This document shows positions 1 through 10,362 of a stretch of 64,000 nucleotides of DNA, piece after piece. The notes under the pieces were generated by a model that saw nothing but the letters and a program-made list of their open reading frames with translations, was not told the DNA's origin and ran no database searches. A program made the position numbers and the translations under genes. The stretch lies in NCBI RefSeq assembly GCF_918797505.1, contig NC_092793.1, positions 67,947,660 through 68,011,659 of the forward strand. Direction: 5' to 3'. The stretch's first letter is position 1. Each line of letters starts with the position of its first letter. This DNA comes from Bemisia tabaci (Eukaryota; Arthropoda; Insecta; Hemiptera; Aleyrodidae).

Positions 1-183
1 CCTGGTAGACTTAGGCATATTTTTCTTCCAATCTTTCAGAGAATATTATTTGTATTTTTATCTAAAGTCCCTGAAAATTTTAAGGAAAAATATACATAAT
101 TTTCCTCATAAATAAACATTTTATCAAAGGAAATTTGGCAACGCTTGAATGTTCATACAGTTTTTTTCCTTAGCACGGCAGAA
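1..183. mobile_element. MITE family A, right part (cut by window start)
   Basis: The segment ends in TTGGCAACGCTTGAATG, a 'catacagtttttttcctt' stretch and AGCACGGCAG. These match the right terminus of the complete family A copies at 7685-7936 and 55196-55448. The left end lies outside the window. It is non-coding. Confidence 0.7.
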
Positions 184-316
184 TTGAACGATGTCTCGTG
201 GTGACTGTCTTTGATCCATGACGCATTGTAAGAAGGGCTTTAATTCAAATTCCATTTACAATATTGTTTTCCTGTTTAATTTCATTTGCTATATTTTACA
301 TATTTATAGACCAGTA

Positions 317-560
317 CTGTCGTGCTGAGAAAGAACGCCGTATAAGCCATCAGGCGTTGCCAAATTTCCTCCGACAAATCACGAATATTCAGGAAAATTT
401 GTGAATATTTTTTCGCCGATTGTTCAAAGGATTTCGTTTGTACTTTTATCTAAAAATTCTAAAAATTTTCAGGGAAAATATTCATAGCTTTCTTTAAAAT
501 TGAATCTTTTCAGAGAAGATATTTGACAACATTCAAATGCTCATACGGCGTTTTTACTTA
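317..560. mobile_element. MITE family A copy, right end interrupted by family B element
   Basis: It begins CTGTCGTGCTGAGAAAGAA, followed by CGCCGTAT and GCGTTGCCAAATTTCC. It ends CTCATACGGCGTTTTTACTTA, which is the inverted form of the same terminus. The last ~9 bases expected (GCACGGCAG) are missing because the next element (561-820) begins at exactly this point, so this copy is probably the older of the two. Confidence 0.75.
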
Positions 561-820
561 CCTGCGGGCCGATTGTTGAAATTTATAGACAAAGCTATAC
601 ACAAAGAAGTATAAGGAGTATAGGGCGATCCCATGGGTTGAAATGGGTGGGTATATGATGGACTAACTATGGGGTCTCTCGTGGGTTGCCGGTTGTTAGT
701 CTATCACCCACATCTTTTGTCCGTTGCAACCACCCACTTCCACCAATAGGATCCCTCCATATCCTTTTTGTCCTCTTTGTCTATTGCTTTGTGTATCAAT
801 TTCAATAATCAGCCCGCAGG
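561..820. mobile_element. MITE family B, 260 bp, inverted termini
   Basis: The left end CCTGCGGGCCGATTGTTGAA is answered at the right by TTCAATAATCAGCCCGCAGG. The inner arms also pair: the 'gacaaagctatacacaaag' region with 'ctttgtctattgctttgtgt', and CCCATGGGTTGAAATGGGTGG with CCACCCACTTCCACCAATAGG. It appears inserted in the right terminus of the family A copy at 317-560. I see no clear target duplication. A diverged relative lies at 26090-26290. Confidence 0.75.
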
Positions 821-1518
821 GCGGAGTATTGCTCGACTTTATTTTAGACTAAACAATTTTAACATTGAAGTAACTTGTATGTGTGACTGATACACATCAG
901 AGGACAATTATTTACAGCAAGCTTCCAAATGTTCAGCGTTATTGAACATGCAATAAAATCCATGTCCACATACGTTATCAAAATGATCTGTACTTAATAA
1001 AATTATTACCCACGAATGCCTCATACATCTGATCAGCGCCGCAACTCTTTCAAGTCGGGCCGCTTTGCATCCCTTAATGACTTAGCCGGACGTATTACTG
1101 CCATCCGCCGAAAAACGCGGTAGTAGTGCTGCTAAGTCTTTAAATCAAATTAATAATAAAAATGCCCCTTAAACCGAACGCGCTTACCGTGCGGGCCGAG
1201 CTGAGACAACAATAAAACAACATTAAACATTTACAGCAGTTTTAAGTGTTACTCCTGTAGTAAAAACTTTATATCGCATCGAAGGTGCCCGCTCTTGTTT
1301 CAATATTTATTGTTTCGAAAAGATCTCGCCGCTCGACTAAGTTTAGACACCCTGATTGCCCGTCGATGTAGTTCAGAAGGTGAGATTTTATGGGAGCCTA
1401 GTCATTTACTTTCTCTCGCTTACTCTATCTTTTGCATTGGGGGTAACGTGTCGCGATCTGTGTGTTGGGGTTCGGATTCGAATAATCAAGCGGTGCGGTG
1501 GTCAAGATAGGTACAGGT
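821..1518. other. No recognisable feature
   Basis: Unique AT-rich sequence. The reading frames present are short and show no family resemblance. The last ten bases (1509-1518, AGGTACAGGT) are the left target duplication of the next element. Confidence 0.5.
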
Positions 1519-1827
1519 AGAGTCCCTTTATACTGAGAGTCAAGACAATGTGAATCCATTTCTGATTGGTTCCCGTATTTTAGGCCTTCACAGTGTCACA
1601 AACGGAAATAAAGATTACATTTTCACCGATTGCAAATATTATAATCTGGAATGGACCAGGGAATTACGGGTTCGGCAAGGAACAAACGGAATGAGAGAAG
1701 GAACGGAGAAAGGAATTTAAGAATAGGCCGATCAAAGATTACAAAGAACGTTCAATTTCTGTAATCTTTATTCCCGTTTGTGACTCCATGAGGGGTGTTG
1801 TCTTGACTCTCAGTATAAAGGGACTCT
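1519..1827. mobile_element. MULE-like MITE, 309 bp, with 10-bp target duplication
   Basis: The first 30 bases (AGAGTCCCTTTATACTGAGA and onward through AGACAA) are repeated perfectly inverted at the right end (1798-1827). A second block, GTCACAAACGGAAATAAAGA, also recurs inverted further in. AGGTACAGGT stands directly on both sides (1509-1518 and 1828-1837), a perfect 10-bp duplication. Duplications of 8-10 bp with long inverted repeats are typical of Mutator-like elements. There is no coding capacity. The perfect duplication and terminal repeats suggest a fairly recent insertion. Confidence 0.88.
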
Positions 1828-1837
1828 AGGTACAGGT

Positions 1838-2235
1838 ATCCGTATGATGCACGGATCGTCAACCTCATAGTTTTTTAAGGGATGAAAATACGTGTGTTCT
1901 CCTTTTTCATATTTAATGAGCGGGCAAAACTGCTCGGCTTGGATTGATCCTGAGTTGCTTGAACATGGTCGGGGAAGCAGCGTTGGACCGTTAAATAAGA
2001 TATGAGTGAGGCACCATGTTTTGACGTTTCCTTTTCAAAATTTTACAAAGGAAGCAATTCACGCAACGAGAAAGTTGGGAATCAGTTGCAAGGCTACTAA
2101 AAGCTTACATGTTAAAACTATACGTTGTCAACGATAATAACTAAAGCATATCCCCGTTCCTGCTAAATGCGCTCATAAATGCTTGTTCCAGCAATTCTCC
2201 ATTCCTCTACCATCGTACCGAGGAAGAACTACATT
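1838..2235. other. No recognisable feature
   Basis: Unique sequence without coding signal or repeat structure that I can support. Confidence 0.45.
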
Positions 2236-2390
2236 GGCGGATCCAGCAATTTGGCAACACCGGATTTCCTCCATGTAAACCTATAGAGATGTATCGATTC
2301 TTGGAGGGTCCAGGTGCTCCGACAAGAATCGATTATTTAGCACAGGTTTAAATGGAGGAAATTCGATGTTGCCAAATTGCTGGGTCCGCC
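2236..2390. mobile_element. MITE family E, 155 bp hairpin
   Basis: The left end GGCGGATCCAGCAATTTGGC followed by AACA is mirrored by TGTTGCCAAATTGCTGGGTCCGCC at the right. The inner arms (TTTCCTCCATGTAAACC against GGTTTAAATGGAGGAAAT) also pair, so the whole element folds into one hairpin around ATCGATT motifs. No target duplication is visible. Related copies lie at 29716-29877, 36080-36310 and 52490-52615. Confidence 0.8.
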
Positions 2391-2439
2391 TCTTAAGAAC
2401 TCTAATGAACACTTGGGAATTGTCACAAATGCCTCATGA

Positions 2440-2650
2440 AAAATTAGTTTTTTGGAGCTGGAAATTTTTTTTTGGAAAGTTATGGATATTTTTTTTAAAA
2501 AATTTGTTGATGTTATAGAAAGAACTGCGAATGGTGTTACCTGAAAAATTGGGTGAGAGCTTTTTCAAAAATTTCCCAGAAAATCAAGGTTCCCTCAAAT
2601 GAAATGTGGCAACGTTGGAAGACTCATACGGGGTTTCTCCTGAGCACGGC
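2440..2650. mobile_element. MITE family A, decayed right portion
   Basis: ATGTGGCAACGTTGGAAGAC, CATACGGGGTTTCTCC and TGAGCACGGCA follow the order and spacing of the family A right terminus. The left terminus is not recognisable. Confidence 0.55.
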
Positions 2651-3649
2651 AACACAGGAGGAATTAAGCGTTTTCGTGCGCGGTGACAGTGAGCAGCGAC
2701 CAGCCGACTACCACCCTCAATTCGTTACTCCGAGGAGGCCATCCGCTATCCAGCATCAAAAGCGAAAAACGTAGGCGAAGACAGAGGAGAAATAAACTAA
2801 ACGCATTAAATGTATAAATCAGAAAGAGCGCAGGAAAACGGGAGATGCTGCAAGCTCACGGCGCGACACCTGGTGGACCCTCCCCCCCTTCGCACCCCCT
2901 CCCCCTCGCACTCCCCCATCCGGCGACCCGAGCAGCATGAGAATCCACCCCATCTATTGTTTACCGGGGCAACAGGCACAGATTCCAATCAGTTGGAGCT
3001 AACTTGTTTGTCTTGATACAAAATAGTAATCATATTTTTACCTACGCACGGTGACAATAACATACGGAGCGACCTGGAGCTCCATCAAAGCCCCCCCCCC
3101 TCCCTCACCCGCTTCGCCCCCCACCTACACCCCCTCCATCTGCCATAACGACACTTAAGTATCCACCCCAGGTCCACATATCTCGCTCTCTCGTGTATCG
3201 GTCTCTCTGTCTTGAGATTAGAGAGCTACTTTTATTCCGTTCGGTAGCTGCCTGGTCCGTTGAATGGACCGAATAATTCCTCTGCAGCCTCCTGCTACTT
3301 TTGGAGCGCGGGACTTGCGTTCGGATCAAGGCTATACCAAACTCTTTGAGGATTTTTCTTCTCACTGGTTAATTTGAACGGATTCGGCCCATGTTCATCA
3401 TTCAGTTAGATGATCGCTTTTCAGGATCTTACATTAGTTACATCAAGGATTCGTTCTAGATGAAGACAAGTAATAAAGCATTTACCATCATACTTGAAGA
3501 AATGTTTCTTGATCAAACACCTATGACAGGACGGCCTACTGTATGACAGACCAGCAGTTTGCTTTTAATTTTTAATAAGGGGTCGCTAAATAAGGTAAAC
3601 TGAAACACTCGGAGAGCATTGGTGACAAGGCGCCGCGATAATTATCACA
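2651..3649. other. No gene; pyrimidine-rich patches
   Basis: Contains C/T-rich runs at about 2875-2930 and 3085-3150. Short frames occur on both strands in the low-complexity stretch but show no domain, so I do not call a gene. Confidence 0.4.
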
Positions 3650-3882
3650 AATTATGAAAATGATGGAAAAAAACAGGATGCAAATCAACGTGCTCCTAAG
3701 TCGAGAAATTGTCTACCCGTGGACAGTGAAGGCGAACTTAGGAACGTACTGGGATCGTCATGCCCAAGCCGCGCTTGGCGTCCGCAGTGAGTCCTCTCGT
3801 TCGCCTTCACTGTGCATAGGTAGGCAATTTCTCGACTTAGAAGCACGTTGATTTGTATCCTGTTCGCCGTTCTTTTTCCATA
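3650..3882. mobile_element. Palindromic MITE, ~230 bp
   Basis: Left arm ACAGGATGCAAATCAACGTG, then CTCCTAAGTCGAGAAATTG and AGTGAAGGCGAAC. The right arm is the near-perfect reverse: GTTCGCCTTCACTGTGC, CAATTTCTCGACTTAG and CACGTTGATTTGTATCCTGT. The arms are about 80 bp each around a ~65-bp GC-rich loop. A short forward frame across it is a shadow of the palindrome. The element edges are approximate and no target duplication was identified. Confidence 0.8.
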
Positions 3883-4105
3883 ACTTCTATTACCTTTGAT
3901 CTTCCACGCGGCCTCTCATTGCCTATATTCCGATACGTAGCAGATAGGGGAGGGGAGGGACTTGAGGGGGTCTTGTCCTTCCCTCAAAAACAAAAGAAAA
4001 GGGGGCAGGAAATAGGAGAAGGCAAGTAAGGAGGAATTAACAGAGATATCGTCCTTCAAAAAATATGGCGTGTGACGTCTTCCACTGCGGCAATGCATGC
4101 ATACA

Positions 4106-4359
4106 CTGCCGTGCTAAGGAAGAACGCCGTATGAGCCATTATGCGTTGCCAAATTTTCTCCAATAAAAACCGAATCTACTGAGAAAATCGTGAATATTTT
4201 TCTTAAGATTTTTTTGACGATTTTATACGCAATTCAACCTAAAATATCCAAAGATTTCTAGGGAAAATATGCACAACTTTCCTCGAAAATATACTTTTTA
4301 TTGGGGGAAAATTTGGCAACCCTCGAAAGTTCATACGGCGTTCTTCCTTAGCACAGCGG
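4106..4359. mobile_element. MITE family A, complete copy (254 bp)
   Basis: Begins CTGCCGTGCTAAGGAAGAAC and ends GTTCTTCCTTAGCACAGCGG, with GTTGCCAAATTTTCTCC and GGGAAAATTTGGCAAC as the inner inverted pair. Non-coding. No convincing target duplication flanks it. Confidence 0.85.
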
Positions 4360-4410
4360 TGTAATAGTTTCCTCTACTTTGGTCTCATCCGGGATTTAAG
4401 TAGAGTAAGT

Positions 4411-5408
4411 GGGTGATTTCACGATAATAGGAATAGTCGTGTCGCCGTGGGTTTTGAACGACATAGGGCAAAACGATTAAAAACCAAATTAATTAATCAA
4501 TAGGAATGATGTCCCTGAACCTATCCATGCTAAAAAATATGATGAATTATTATTATATTTAATAATATGAGACTTTAAAGGCCGAAAATGTCCGGTCGGT
4601 TACGCGTCGCCAACCCCGATTTTGAAGCAAAAGAGCAATTTGCGGTAACAAATCAGTACTGATCATGAACTCTTTGGCAATATTTGCTGCAAAGAGACTC
4701 TAGTGTTCAAGAAAATTGCCAGTTTGAACTGAAATATTTATTATTGAGCTAGAAAAGTCATAAGAAAGAGGTGTCGCCACATTTGGCAACAAATTTTTGC
4801 AGTTGTATTAAGTGCAGTGTTTATATCGCCAGATGGAGTCAGGAGTTTCAAAACTGCCATCAAATTGTTCGCTGAAGTCTTCTTGACAAAACCATTACTG
4901 ATAAGTCAGTTTTTTTTTACAATGAAAACTTTAATTATTATGAAAACCAATGATTTTTACGTGTGTAGCACTAATTCCTCACTAAACAAAAACCGCAATT
5001 TAATAGTATTAAACTAAAAGGAAGTCTCCAAAGTTTAGAGAACTTTTAAGGCAGCATTAATTCCACCTCATAACTCAAGAATTGCCAAGTTTCATCTTTT
5101 GTATCATCTTTAATCTCACATTTTTGAGTGTCGGTTACGCTGTGTCTGTTACGTAACCGACACAATTTGGCAGGGCCGCCATGTTTGCGTGGACCTCCAG
5201 CAGTCCCGCGGGAAGCGCTGATACCTGATTCAATGGCTTGTTTATCAATCACTCTAACTTTGCACTGAATCAAAATAGAGCGTGCCAAAGCTGGAGAAAG
5301 GAAGTTTAATACCTTTAAAATGAGGTAATGAAATCCTGTTAAAATTGGTGCACTTTTATTTCTAAGGTATTTTACATTTTAACTATTCCTGTTATCGTGA
5401 AATCACCC
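4411..5408. mobile_element. 998-bp terminal-inverted-repeat element, non-autonomous or decayed
   Basis: GGGTGATTTCACGATAATAG plus GAATAGT at the left is repeated inverted at the right (ACTATTCCTGTTATCGTGAA plus ATCACCC), giving a ~27-bp terminal repeat with one mismatch. AAGT flanks both sides (4407-4410 and 5409-5412) and may be a 4-bp target duplication. An internal hairpin, GTCGGTTACGCTG / GTTACGTAACCGAC, lies at about 5131-5162. The longest frame is an 80-codon reverse ORF (5046-5288) that I do not recognise; it could be transposase debris. The transposon superfamily is unknown. Confidence 0.72.
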
Positions 5409-5412
5409 AAGT

Positions 5413-6329
5413 ATGTGTGGTCGTATCATTAATTGACGAATCCAAGGTTCAAGTAACCATGGTATGCACTACCGTGGCGAATGATGTTATACACCGTGTT
5501 TTTCGGGGGGAGGGGGGATATCTCCGTAAGGCGTTTGAACACCCTCCCCCCCAACTATAAGTTCAAACCATCAAAATACGATTCCGTGACTAGTATAATC
5601 GACTCATTCGGATGCCCTAGAAATGTGGCCGTTTAATTACAAATATTGATGAGCTCTGGCGAGGGTGCGAGAATGTTAGCACTGTCTCCAAGCGGGCAAC
5701 CGCTCCGAAGCCTGGCTGGATACCACCCTGAAGTACCTTTTTACTCTCGAATCGTTGATAATGCACAGAGTAAGCGGTCCGAAGTGTAAATTGAGCTCCT
5801 ACGTCTTCGAGAGAGACCCATGAATAAAGATTATACCCGGGCATGATTAATACAGTCTGCTTTTAAAAAAATAAAATAATTTTTTATGTGACATCTCAGA
5901 CCGCGGGTCATTCCTTCTTCGGCCGGCGAACCGTAATAAATTAGCCGAGCTGCTGTGCGTTCGAAGATGCATTCCGTAACACTTGGGCTGTACTGTTGAT
6001 TTTCGAGGGGGTTCGCGTCGGAATTACAAACAAACTTGTGGAATCAATAAGTGATGAACCTGTGCTTGGATCTGAATTCCCCGGTTAACGGAGTCAGATG
6101 TTCAAATCAACGTCACGTAATCAACGAATTAGAATTAGACGGGAAACGAAAAGTGGTTTCTTAACTGAAAAAGCTCGTGCTTTGGGGGAATTTGATGCAC
6201 ATTAAAAGCGAATGATTTAAGTAGATTTGTATACTTTTTGGACTTACTGACTATTTTGAGATAGGAAGGAAAAACGCCAAATTAAATTTGGAATCTTACC
6301 TAATTATTTCTAATTAATGCTCTTTTCCC
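5413..6329. other. No recognisable feature
   Basis: Unique sequence. A short G-rich tract and C-rich tract occur at about 5505-5550. No coding or repeat assignment. Confidence 0.4.
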
Positions 6330-6540
6330 GAGAAAGCTATTGATATTTTTCATTGACATTTCCAGAAAAACAAGACTAAATTGCAAAGAACACTCTTCAA
6401 AAATTTCACAGACAAATATTTTAAAGGTTTCCAGCGACTTCAAAACTGTGTGTTGCATTGAATTTCATTCGAATTTAGGGGGCATTTGGCAACGCCACAG
6501 TCATCATGCGGCGGTTTTCCATGGCTCAGCGATGGTTTCA
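6330..6540. mobile_element. Possible strongly diverged MITE family A remnant
   Basis: GGGGGCATTTGGCAACGCC, CATGCGGCGGTTTTCC and ATGGCTCAGCG resemble the family A right terminus, but identity is low and the left end is absent. Confidence 0.35.
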
Positions 6541-7684
6541 GTGTCAGGGGAAAAAAGAAAACCACCAACGTTTAAAGGAGGGTAGACTCGCGGTCATTCA
6601 AAGAGCTACGCATTTCAAAATTTAGCCCATGAGCGGTAAAAGCGAGGAATCGTGACCTTTTCTGAGCCCTCCCATCTTCAAACGTGCCAACACTCAAAAC
6701 GCTACATTCGTCTCCTGTGAAAAATTAGATGCAATTTAAGGTGAAAGGGAATCCATCTCGACGTAAAATTAACAACGCCCACAAAAATCAGCTTGACCTA
6801 ATTTCGGGACCGAGCTTATTTAACATAGAAACTTACTTCCTGAGTTTTATTACACTTCGATGGAGTGACAATTTATCGTCTGGCAACTTTCTCGCACTGG
6901 AAATGCGAAAATTGATTTAGGTTAAACTGCACTTAAAACCTGATCACACCCGAGCCAATAAAATGAAATAAAGATAGTTGGCTGGGCGCGTGGACCTAGT
7001 CTAGCACAATTAAAACAACGGTTGCAAGAAAGTGGACTTTACTTCTCACTTTTAATGACCTACCAACAGCACTCGGAGGTCGTGCGTATCGTATGCATGG
7101 TGAGAGCGATGCCAAATTATAATCAGAATGGTGAAATTCTTAAATAGGAGTCGGTCAAAAATGGAATATCGTCACGATTTTGATGCGAATTTATATAAAA
7201 AAGAAGCTGCTATTCTGATGTTAATACGAGGTTTCTTAATATGAGCACTGAGCAGTCATTATGTGTAGGGTGATTCAATGTAGGCGATTTTTTAACAAAA
7301 AATAGTCTGACTATACTTTTGATAGCGTTTAATTTCTACTCGTATGCTACCTATCTTTTTTATCCAGAACTAACCACCAAAATTGATGGAAACATTCTGC
7401 ACATTCCCCGTTTGTTATGAAATATATTCTCATATAATTATCAAAAGAAAGTTGCATGTGTTTTTCGATTTAAAAAAATAAAACACGAGAGACACTTACG
7501 CACCGTTTGATATGGTTGAACGACCAAGTCACCTTCAAAGTTAAGTGTATGCAATCTTTCGAGGCCATGTGAACATTACTACTCTTAGATTGTACTCAGA
7601 AAAAATTGCCAAGAGCTTTACGAGTTTTAGATTGGTTCAATAATGCAGGATGTTCGGAACTCGCGAACTGGAGTTCCTTCTATT
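6541..7684. other. No recognisable feature
   Basis: AT-rich unique sequence. The short frames have no recognisable domain. Confidence 0.4.
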
Positions 7685-7936
7685 CTGCCGTGCTAAGGAA
7701 AAACGCCGTATGAACCTTCTGGCGTTAACAAAGTTTCCTTCGATAAAACGCAAATTTCCTGGTTAATTTGTGAATATTTTCCTCCCAATTTTCAGATAAT
7801 TTTGTTCGCAATTTCACCTAAAGATTCTGGAAATTGAAAGGAAAAGTATTCATAACTTTCTTCAAAATTAAACATTTTATCGAGGGAAATTTGGCAACTC
7901 TCGAATGACGTACGGTGTTTTTCCTTAGGACGGCAG
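7685..7936. mobile_element. MITE family A, complete copy (252 bp)
   Basis: Begins CTGCCGTGCTAAGGAAAAAC and ends GTTTTTCCTTAGGACGGCAG. The inner GGAAATTTGGCAACTC pairs inversely with the left AACAAAGTTTCC region. TATT lies directly outside both ends (7681-7684 and 7937-7940), a candidate 4-bp duplication; the copy at 55196 has TATT/TACT in the same place. Confidence 0.87.
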
Positions 7937-9898
7937 TATTCCATACAGCGTTACTGGAAAATGGTCATTTTGTTGCCATCAAAAAATGACGAACAAAAGT
8001 TTAAAAAAAAAAAAAAAACCAGTCTCTTCGTTCCTCGTCTTTAGTATTGAAATGGTTTACCAGAAATCTTGATGAACATAGTTTGGACATCATGAATCAG
8101 TGGGTCTTCAAATGGAGTTTACAAAAAAAAAGTATGCATTGAAGCATTCAATTAGAATATTCTTCTTAATGACTCTGCTGGCTTGACTTTGCTAAGACCG
8201 TTTGGGTAAAACAGGATATAGATTTTTTTTTTTTTTGTGTTTCTCCACCCAAACGATTTCACTTCGCATGATTTTGAAGAGCAAGAGAGGATCATTTTGA
8301 CTGCATTTTGCAATTAAAAACTACAATTTCTGGCTCTTGTTAGAAAGAGCATATGTGCCATTAGCTTCCCTACGCAGATAGGTGTTTGTATCGATCGGTC
8401 AGAAATTCAATGTCCTAATTGCAAAATGTAGTCGATTTCATGAGAACCCGGGGCTAGGATTACTTCAAGGCGTCATTTCCCCGCAACAGAGCGGTTTTAT
8501 TCGTGTGATAAACTTTCATGTTTCCTCCAATTAGCCGAATGCGAAAATAATGCCAACAGTTCAATCACAGAAGTGGGATGCGTTCATGCAGTTCCGTCTT
8601 TTGCCTCGTCCGACCGGATCAGGCGCAAAAATTGTTAATTTTGAAAATAAATAATTCATCTCTCCAGGTCAAATTATCCAAACCGTCCGGCTAAATGATT
8701 CTGACCGCTCGTTTGACAAAGTTGATTGATTTATTTCCGAGTCGGAAGAAACGGTGCCGGACTTCCGCTGAACTTCAGTTTCCGATTCCATACTTCGAGG
8801 CTTTTTCAGGCGACGCGGCAACCTACTTCTGAGAAGTTGCCGAAGGCATCACTTTGCTTATGCGTCAAGTTATCTTGATCTTTCTGTGATATCTTCATCA
8901 TTGTGGCTAGGCTGGGATGAAAAAATGCATCGAATCACGAAGGCGACCGATAATTTTTTTTTTTTTTTTTTTTTTTATGTATAAACTTAAAGCCATGCTT
9001 ATGCTCATTAACAGCTCACGTCGTTTCCTCTGTTCGTACGGGCTCAATTTTTTTTCCAAGATTGTAAGAAAGCCCTCGCGGATATCACCAATGACTTCAT
9101 TACGACGAAGTCCCGGTCTCGTCGGACGAGATCACGGAAAGTGATCCAAGAATGTCAGTGACGATTCTTGCAACTTGATAAAGCCCGAGTCTTTCCCATC
9201 CAATCCGTTATAAATAATCGATTCGAGGCGATACAGCTTGAATCGATCAGTATCGATAGTTATACATACATCAATAGCTGGAGGGGGTCCAAGCCTGATC
9301 AATCAACGGTCTAACTTATATCGCATTAAAATTAAAGTCAGCGGAGAAAAAATGCACAACGACCTATGCATACCCGTGGCTTTATCAAATTTACCGCCAC
9401 AAAAAATGTACCTCTCGCGTGTCTTGGATTTTTGGTGATATTTGACCGTTTTTAATTGGTTTTATTTCTAATTTCCTGTCGTCTCCGAAATTTCGAGCGA
9501 GTTTGACAAGTTGAGGGGTATTGATATACCTCCGATTCATCCGAGATGCAGAAAAACTTCGTATCATTTTGCATCAGTGCGGCCCATGAGAAATGACCGA
9601 ATCAGTTAATTATCCTACTTTCAGTTGAAATTATTCCTTTTTTGACGAGGTATTTGCATTTTTCCTCGTTTCCTCGTGAGTTCTGAAAAGCGCGCGGTTA
9701 TTTGTGACTCATTTGTTGATTCTCCTTTTGGAAAATGCAATTCTTTAGATTGCAGTACGAGATACGTCCAATTTTTTTTTGTCCTCACTCCGTTCTTCAC
9801 TTTTGTAAAGGGAAAATGTCCAAAATGCAACAGAGAAAAAATTTAAGGTTGACAAACTATAAGTGAGTTTCTGGGTGAATACTTAGATAAGTTAAAAG
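7937..9898. other. No gene; homopolymer tracts
   Basis: Contains an A-tract near 8004-8019 and T-tracts near 8224-8236 and 8956-8976. The short block TTATAAATAATCGATT at about 9209-9224 recurs at about 15649-15664. Its last eight bases (9891-9898, GTTAAAAG) are the left target duplication of the MULE. Confidence 0.4.
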
Positions 9899-9901
9899 GG
9901 C

Positions 9902-10022
9902 TGCACGACACTTGCGCACACTTTTCGTACCGATAACGGTTGCGCACAAAATTCCGAATTTTCATTTGCGCACAGTTTTACCGATAACGTTTGCGCACAC
10001 TGCACTATGTGGCAACGCTGCA
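9902..10022 (+). repeat. MULE left terminal inverted repeat with internal sub-repeats
   Basis: Contains two copies of TACCGATAACGKTTGCGCACA and four occurrences of TTGCGCACA at irregular spacing. Such iterated subterminal motifs are often transposase-binding sites; that role is inferred here. Confidence 0.85.
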
Positions 10023-10362
10023 CCTACGCAACGCGAATCACCCGGACACCGGGCCCGGGTTTGTTATTGTCGGCGAGGTGCATTATCGTGTTGTGATAAG
10101 GAAGGTCCACGACAAAAGGAGGAAGAGGTGTGTCTGGAAAGGAGTAACTCAGTAACCTGCGGACCGTTGCTGTCAACACAGTGCCGAATTTTAAATTGTT
10201 TTAATGTGCAACTTTTTAACGTGTTTTAGCTCGAGTTTTAAACAGTTTTAATGATAATAATCGTTTTTAATAATCGTGAGTTGTTTGACAGCATATTTTA
10301 AACCGTTTTTATTCCTTTATTCGCAAGTGTGTGTGAGTGTATTTCAGTTAAAATTTAATAAA

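Noticed and set aside
9912..10229. 105-codon frame at the MULE left end
   Set aside because: Lies largely in the terminal inverted repeat and its peptide has no domain.
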